A DNA stretch of 10,494 nt from TMED8 sp038125725 (GTDB taxonomy: Bacteria > Pseudomonadota > Alphaproteobacteria > Rhodospirillales > Casp-alpha2): NCBI GenBank assembly GCA_038125725.1, contig JAYPEK010000082.1, forward strand, positions 1-10,494, given 5' to 3'. Positions within the stretch are counted from its first letter, which is position 1; each line of letters starts with the position of its first letter. This document shows positions 7,479 to 10,494 of the stretch, piece after piece. The notes under the pieces are model-generated. The model was not told where the DNA came from, made no database searches, and saw only the letters and a list, made by a program, of their open reading frames with translations. The position numbers were made by a program, and so were the translations under genes.

Positions 7479-7534
7479 ATAATTGCCTACCTACTACCTA
7501 CCTATTATAATTGCTGGATAGGAGGAATAGGTAG
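7479..7534 (+). repeat. Cluster of direct and inverted repeats around the integrase promoter
   Basis: Three repeats interlock in 56 bp. ATAATTGC occurs at 7479-7486 and 7507-7514. CCTACCTA occurs at 7486-7493 and 7497-7504, 11 bp apart, about one helical turn. A perfect 9-bp inverted repeat, CTACCTATT (7498-7506) and AATAGGTAG (7526-7534), has 19 bp between its arms. Candidates are integrase arm-type binding sites or an operator for a repressor or excisionase. Confidence 0.6.
7483..7511 (+). promoter_or_regulatory. Promoter of the integrase gene
   Basis: A perfect -10 TATAAT (7506-7511) stands 17 bp after a 4/6 -35 TTGCCT (7483-7488). Transcription would start near 7518, so the Shine-Dalgarno at 7521-7527 would lie almost at the 5' end of the message. 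The inverted repeat described at 7498-7534 straddles the -10 box and the start point, so a protein bound there would block transcription. Confidence 0.6.
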
Positions 7535-8755
7535 TTGGTTTCCGATCCACGAAAACGTACAAACCCTTACGATATCAGGAAAATTCCTGGGTATCCGGAC
7601 AAACTGCGACTGTTCAGAATCCCGGCATCTCGGTTCTGGTGGGTGTCGATGTACATCAAAGGTGGACCGTCGTGTGGTGTGAAGAACTCCACCCGTTGCG
7701 AGAAGTTCAATGAAGCAGTGGAATTTGCCAAGGAGTGGTACGAGGATCGCATCCTTGATCAACGGGAATACCGGACCCGAGGTGGTAAGTCTTTTTCTGC
7801 TTATGCAGAGAAACTCCAGGAAACCCAGAAACGTCAAATCAACCGTGGTGAACTCGATCGGTTAATGCTGCAACAAGATAAGGGTCGGTTGGATAACGAT
7901 CTGCTTCCCAAAATCGGTAACGTTCACATTGCTAAGATTGACTACAAATTTGTCGATGATCTGATCGAAGACTTGAGACAAGAACGTGATCTATCTGCTT
8001 CCACCCTCAAGAAGTATGTTGTCTTGATTAGGAAGGTGTTGAAGGAAGCACACAAAGAAGGAGTGGTAGAGGTCATCCCCACCCTTCCCTCTATCAAACG
8101 GGCAAGTGTTCCTCGTCCTTGGTTTTCACCAGAGGAATATAAAACGTTACTCGAAGCATGTCGGGACCTTCGGGATAATCCGCCGGAGAATATCTCATTC
8201 GATTTTGGTGAGCTGTACGACTTCATCGTTTTCATGGTCCACACATTCTTGCGACCAAGCGAATGGAAATTACTACAGAACAAACACATTCGGACGATCA
8301 CGGATGAAGATGGTGTGAAACAGTTAGTGATTTCCGTACCCAATGCAAAAACTGCAAAGAGCAAGGGTAATATAGATAGCACCAGCACCGACATTGCAGC
8401 AGAGGTCTATCATAATCGCATTCTTCCCCGTCACGATGACAAGAACGATTACCTCTTCTTCAATGATATTCAGGATCGGGTTTCGTACGTCAGTGATCGT
8501 GTGTCCCGGATGTTCCGGGTTTTATGCGATCATGCCGGTTTAAGTGAGGACCGATATGGTCAAAAGCACACGATGTACTCCCTCCGACATTCAGCATTGT
8601 GTTTCCAGATATTAAAGACTGGAGGAACCGATTTATTTGCACTTGCTCAAAATGCTCGAACGTCCACGGATATGTTGGAGAATTTCTATCTCTCTCATCT
8701 AAGACCTCAGATGCCAGTATTCACCCGTCAACTGCGATCAACACAAATTCGATAA
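7535..8755 (+). CDS. Tyrosine recombinase / integrase of the element
   Basis: A 406-residue site-specific recombinase that would insert and excise the element at the adjacent tRNA-Ser. Residues ~85-185 form the SAM-like core-binding domain (LPKIGNVHIAKIDYKFVDDL, STLKKYVVLIRKVLKEA). Residues ~197-395 form the catalytic domain: Arg240 in HTFLRPSEWKLL, a lysine in PNAKTAKSKG (269-278), Arg351 and His352 in MYSLRHSALC, and nucleophile Tyr385 in MLENFYLSHL. The residue three before Arg351 is Tyr348 instead of the usual His. The start is TTG at 7535: GGAGGAA (7521-7527) lies 7 nt upstream, and an in-frame TAG at 7532-7534 rules out an earlier start. It reads away from the tRNA. Base composition is much lower in GC than the chromosomal genes. 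Confidence 0.93.
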   Translation: MVSDPRKRTNPYDIRKIPGYPDKLRLFRIPASRFWWVSMYIKGGPSCGVKNSTRCEKFNEAVEFAKEWYEDRILDQREYRTRGGKSFSAYAEKLQETQKRQINRGELDRLMLQQDKGRLDNDLLPKIGNVHIAKIDYKFVDDLIEDLRQERDLSASTLKKYVVLIRKVLKEAHKEGVVEVIPTLPSIKRASVPRPWFSPEEYKTLLEACRDLRDNPPENISFDFGELYDFIVFMVHTFLRPSEWKLLQNKHIRTITDEDGVKQLVISVPNAKTAKSKGNIDSTSTDIAAEVYHNRILPRHDDKNDYLFFNDIQDRVSYVSDRVSRMFRVLCDHAGLSEDRYGQKHTMYSLRHSALCFQILKTGGTDLFALAQNARTSTDMLENFYLSHLRPQMPVFTRQLRSTQIR

Positions 8756-8817
8756 AAGTCCGTGGACCTCATATCCAAATTCAAGGACGGTTCCCTACCA
8801 GTTGAAGGAGACCTGTC

Positions 8818-9186
8818 ATGAATTTGGAAAAATCGTTGAACCTCGTACCGGTCAAGAAACCGTCTCAAAAGAATCCCATTGTTGTCCGTCGGGAGAAGTT
8901 GATCCGTTCGATCAATCGTCAAATTGAACTGATTGACCGTTCCAAGAAGGGTGAGAAAACCTCCCGACAGTGGTTCTGGAATGACGAGGACGGGAATATG
9001 TACGTCCATATCAAGTACGGGAAACATGTTTTAGAACTTGGGAAAGGAAAATTCTCAATCCAATGTTCGTCAATAGACGAAGTCGGAGAATCTTTGGAGA
9101 CCGTGGTTAGTGAGGTCAAGCAGGGTTCGTTTGATAATAAGTTGACCGAGATCAGCAAGAATATCCGGACGAATTTTGGTCGCTGA
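8818..9186 (+). CDS. Small protein resembling the DUF6641 family
   Basis: A 122-residue soluble, basic protein without membrane segments. The pattern IVVRREKLIRSINRQIELID (21-40), QWFWNDEDGNMYVHIKYGKH (51-70) and VLELGKGKFSIQCSSIDEV (71-89) matches my recollection of DUF6641 proteins (WFW...YG.KVLEL.KGK..I...S.DEL). That match was not checked by search. The function of the family is not known to me. The ATG at 8818 has AAGGAG 7 nt upstream. It lies 62 bp after the integrase on the same strand with no evident terminator between them, so co-transcription is likely. A link to integration, such as an accessory factor, is possible but nothing in the sequence shows DNA binding. Confidence 0.7.
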   Translation: MNLEKSLNLVPVKKPSQKNPIVVRREKLIRSINRQIELIDRSKKGEKTSRQWFWNDEDGNMYVHIKYGKHVLELGKGKFSIQCSSIDEVGESLETVVSEVKQGSFDNKLTEISKNIRTNFGR

Positions 9187-9196
9187 AACTATGGAT

Positions 9197-9222
9197 AGGG
9201 GTACATGGTAGCATGTATCCCT
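9197..9222. terminator. Hairpin between convergent genes, probable two-way terminator
   Basis: An 11-bp stem (9197-9207 with 9212-9222, one G-U pair) with a 4-nt loop lies between the stop of the DUF6641-like gene (9186) and the stop of the minus-strand operon (9222). Neither side has a strong T-tract, so its strength as an intrinsic terminator is doubtful, but its position between two convergent genes supports the role. Confidence 0.5.
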
Positions 9223-9449
9223 CAGTGAATTTGACGAATAGTGACGAAGTCCTTTCCGTGGATCACCTCGATCCGCTTCTCCGTTGTCGTGAGATTGTTG
9301 ATCACCTCCATCAACAGATCAAACATCTCGTGTCGTTGATCGTCATCCGCAGCAAACGGCAACAAAATCCGTTCGATCATCTCCTTCTCAGTTTGGATTT
9401 CCTTCGGATCGTCTCGATCACGGTCCTTCCACGTCGTCCAATTCAACAT
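9222..9449 (-). CDS. Hypothetical 75-residue protein, last gene of small-gene operon
   Basis: Not recognised. The 75 residues are rich in charged amino acids and look helical (ERILLPFAADDDQRHEMFDL followed by LMEVINNLTTTEKRIEVI), with no signal peptide, membrane segment or metal motif. The start is ATG at 9449, with AAGGAAG upstream inside the end of the preceding ORF. The stop of that ORF (TAG, 9452-9454) is only 2 nt away, so translation is probably coupled. Its stop overlaps the foot of the hairpin at 9197-9222. It could be a small regulator or partner of the upstream products. Confidence 0.6.
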   Translation of the reverse strand: MLNWTTWKDRDRDDPKEIQTEKEMIERILLPFAADDDQRHEMFDLLMEVINNLTTTEKRIEVIHGKDFVTIRQIH

Positions 9450-9451
9450 CG

Positions 9452-9679
9452 CTACTTCCTTTTCGATTTAATCAAAATAATTGAGTTTGAAATATCGTCA
9501 CCGAGGAACCTTTCGATCTCTCGGGACACCCTCTGAATTTCCTTTTTTGAAACTGGTTCAATCACCAGAATCTTCTCGATATCTGTCCGTTGAAGGTTTC
9601 GAATGAGATCTATTTTCGACTTTGTTTTTTGAACCGGGGAAATCATCGACGAGATTTCCAATCCGTTTCCAACACCCAC
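9452..9679 (-). CDS. Hypothetical ORF in frame with the upstream RHH gene; start uncertain
   Basis: Not recognised. From GTG at 9679 it gives 75 residues, basic, with a helical middle (SKIDLIRNLQRTDIEKILVI and PVSKKEIQRVSREIERFL). No Shine-Dalgarno precedes the GTG; the next ATG (9646) also lacks one. The frame is open from 9778, immediately after the TGA stop of the ribbon-helix-helix gene, with no ATG, GTG or TTG in the first 33 codons. Reading through the TGA would give one protein of about 182 residues. It may therefore be the second half of a gene split by a nonsense mutation, or a gene started by translational re-initiation. It is packed 2 nt from the next gene. Confidence 0.5.
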   Translation of the reverse strand: MGVGNGLEISSMISPVQKTKSKIDLIRNLQRTDIEKILVIEPVSKKEIQRVSREIERFLGDDISNSIILIKSKRK

Positions 9680-9778
9680 GAACCTGAAACCGGATCTAGA
9701 ACGTAATTTCCGTGTCGTTGAATCGGTGTCTCGATTGACTCTGGTATCTGACGTCCAATATTCGAAGACGACCTGTGA

Positions 9779-9997
9779 TCACCTGATTTTTTCCGGTTTA
9801 CGAACGTCATCAAATTTAACCTTCAAATCTCGATATTTTTGGTACGTCGAAAGAACCTGTTCTCCCTCGATATCGATGAACTCTTTGATCATCGATACGA
9901 GTTCTCTAGTCATCGTCGTCTGCTTCATCTTACAGATCGAATTGAAATTCGATCGGATGTCTGTGGGAATTCTGAAATTCATCAATTCTGTATTCAT
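9779..9997 (-). CDS. Ribbon-helix-helix DNA-binding protein, small
   Basis: A 72-residue protein with the shape of an Arc/MetJ-type ribbon-helix-helix domain. A strand lies at residues ~5-10 (LMNFRI), then PTDIRSNFNSICKMK as helix A, TTMT as the N-cap turn, and RELVSMIKEFID (31-42) as helix B. A charged C-terminal stretch follows. Such dimers insert the strand into the DNA major groove and usually act as repressors. The start ATG at 9997 overlaps the end of the 101-residue gene by 4 nt. The 13-bp inverted repeat before the operon (10350-10384) is a natural candidate operator. The gene ends with TGA at 9779-9781, and the same frame continues open beyond it. Confidence 0.7.
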   Translation of the reverse strand: MNTELMNFRIPTDIRSNFNSICKMKQTTMTRELVSMIKEFIDIEGEQVLSTYQKYRDLKVKFDDVRKPEKIR

Positions 9998-10299
9998 CGG
10001 TAAATCTCTTCCTTGGCGAAAAATGGGGACAAGGTGTGTGTGTATTCTTGTTGTTGAACGTATTTATGACCGATTAGAGGATTGAGGAATTCCCGAAGTT
10101 CTCCTGGTGATTGTTGAAAATCGATCACCATGAAACGAACCAGGCATTTCCACTGATTATTGGAGACTGATCCGTTCTTATTTAACGATTTAAGCATTCC
10201 TCGAAATACGTGATTGATCCTGATATTCCGTTTTTCAATTAGGGAACCGATATATCGTTTTAATTGATCCCGTAATTCTTCTTTCTCTTCGTCAACCAC
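9994..10299 (-). CDS. Hypothetical 101-residue protein, first gene of small-gene operon
   Basis: Not recognised with confidence. The 101 residues are soluble and charged. The stretch INHVFRGMLKSLNKNGSVSN (28-47) followed by NQWKCLVRFMVIDF (48-61) recalls the F..S.L....GSLS.KQW motif of some phage and plasmid replication-associated proteins, but this is a faint likeness only. The start is GTG at 10299 with a consensus AGGAGG at 10305-10310, 5 nt upstream, the strongest ribosome-binding site of the operon. It overlaps the ribbon-helix-helix gene by 4 nt. The combination suggests a co-translated pair, which might be toxin-antitoxin-like or replication/maintenance-related; neither is shown. Confidence 0.65.
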   Translation of the reverse strand: MVDEEKEELRDQLKRYIGSLIEKRNIRINHVFRGMLKSLNKNGSVSNNQWKCLVRFMVIDFQQSPGELREFLNPLIGHKYVQQQEYTHTLSPFFAKEEIYR

Positions 10300-10349
10300 C
10301 TTAACCTCCTGTTTTAATGAAATAAATCCACAATTTCTCTTAATTCGTG

Positions 10350-10384
10350 TAAATATCTCGTATTTTATCTTTACGAGATATTTA
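10350..10384. repeat. Perfect 13-bp inverted repeat, candidate operator of the small-gene operon
   Basis: TAAATATCTCGTA (10350-10362) and TACGAGATATTTA (10372-10384) are exact reverse complements separated by 9 bp. The element lies about 50 bp before the GTG at 10299. Its outer edge overlaps TATAAA read on the minus strand (10381-10386), a possible -10 box. The low GC of the stem and the lack of an adjoining T-tract make a terminator unlikely. Autoregulation by the ribbon-helix-helix protein is the simplest reading. Confidence 0.7.
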
Positions 10385-10494
10385 TAAGATCTTTGTTTTT
10401 GAGAGAAATCAGTAAATGTTGTATATGGGTGCGTGGGATAACATTTAACGATTTTTAAAGAGGCAAAGGGTGTATGGATTATTCTGTGACCCCT
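10385..10494. other. AT-rich end of window, no supported gene
   Basis: No supported coding region. It holds a second inverted repeat, TAAATGTT (10413-10420) and AACATTTA (10440-10447), with 19 bp between the arms. An ATG at 10474 opens a plus-strand frame that runs off the window after seven codons, with AGAGG 10 nt upstream. This may be the start of a gene divergent from the small-gene operon, but seven codons cannot show it. Confidence 0.4.

Noticed and set aside
7498..7534. RNA hairpin hiding the integrase Shine-Dalgarno
   Set aside because: With the predicted start near 7518, the left arm (7498-7506) would not be transcribed, so the repeat is better read as a DNA site.
7942..8394. 150-codon minus-strand frame inside the integrase
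   Set aside because: Antisense to the conserved integrase core and catalytic domain; no independent support.
9213..9536. 107-codon plus-strand frame opposite the 75-residue gene
   Set aside because: No ribosome-binding site, begins inside the hairpin, and the minus-strand frames show operon packing and Shine-Dalgarno sequences.
9775..9782. GTGATCAC palindrome over the TGA stop as a regulator site (CRP-like)
   Set aside because: Only an 8-bp palindrome with no extended half-sites; expected by chance.
10300..10494. CRISPR array or tandem repeats in the AT-rich end
   Set aside because: Only two inverted repeats are present; no regularly spaced direct repeats were found.

Overview
The window joins two unlike pieces of DNA. 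Positions 1 to about 7412 are GC-rich chromosome of an alphaproteobacterium. This placement rests on the gene order rplU-rpmA-obgE-proB-proA-nadD-rsfS-rlmH, the Lys/Ala-rich tail of L21 and the family variants seen; a Rhodospirillales-like host is a guess by inference. From about 7413 to the end the DNA is clearly more AT-rich and reads as the left end of an integrated element.

Chromosomal part. A tRNA-Arg(CCG), cut by the window edge, lies on the minus strand at 1-55. A plus-strand molybdopterin-binding protein gene (212-1225) converges with the end of a long minus-strand housekeeping cluster. That cluster starts from a good sigma70-type promoter at 7147-7174. It encodes ribosomal proteins L21 and L27, then (after an intercistronic hairpin with a U-tract) the ribosome-assembly GTPase ObgE, the first two proline-synthesis enzymes ProB and ProA, NadD of NAD synthesis, the ribosome silencing factor RsfS and the 23S rRNA methyltransferase RlmH. 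Most genes overlap or are separated by a few tens of bases. RsfS appears to lack a normal start codon: the best ribosome-binding site sits 7 nt before an in-frame AUA.

Junction. A complete tRNA-Ser(CGA) with encoded CCA (7323-7412) is followed at once by AT-rich DNA and a tyrosine integrase (7535-8755) reading away from the tRNA. This is the usual layout of an element inserted at a tRNA 3' end. The other attachment site is not in the window. A compact group of direct and inverted repeats surrounds the integrase promoter and could hold integrase arm sites or an operator.

Element part. The integrase is followed by a small gene resembling DUF6641 proteins (8818-9186). A hairpin then separates it from a convergent minus-strand operon of small genes (10299 down to 9222): an unrecognised 101-residue protein, a ribbon-helix-helix DNA-binding protein, a third ORF lying in the same frame as the second after a single TGA, and an unrecognised 75-residue protein. 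The operon is preceded by a near-perfect 13-bp inverted repeat overlapping a possible -10 box, a good candidate for autoregulation by the ribbon-helix-helix protein. The operon's biological function cannot be read from the sequence.
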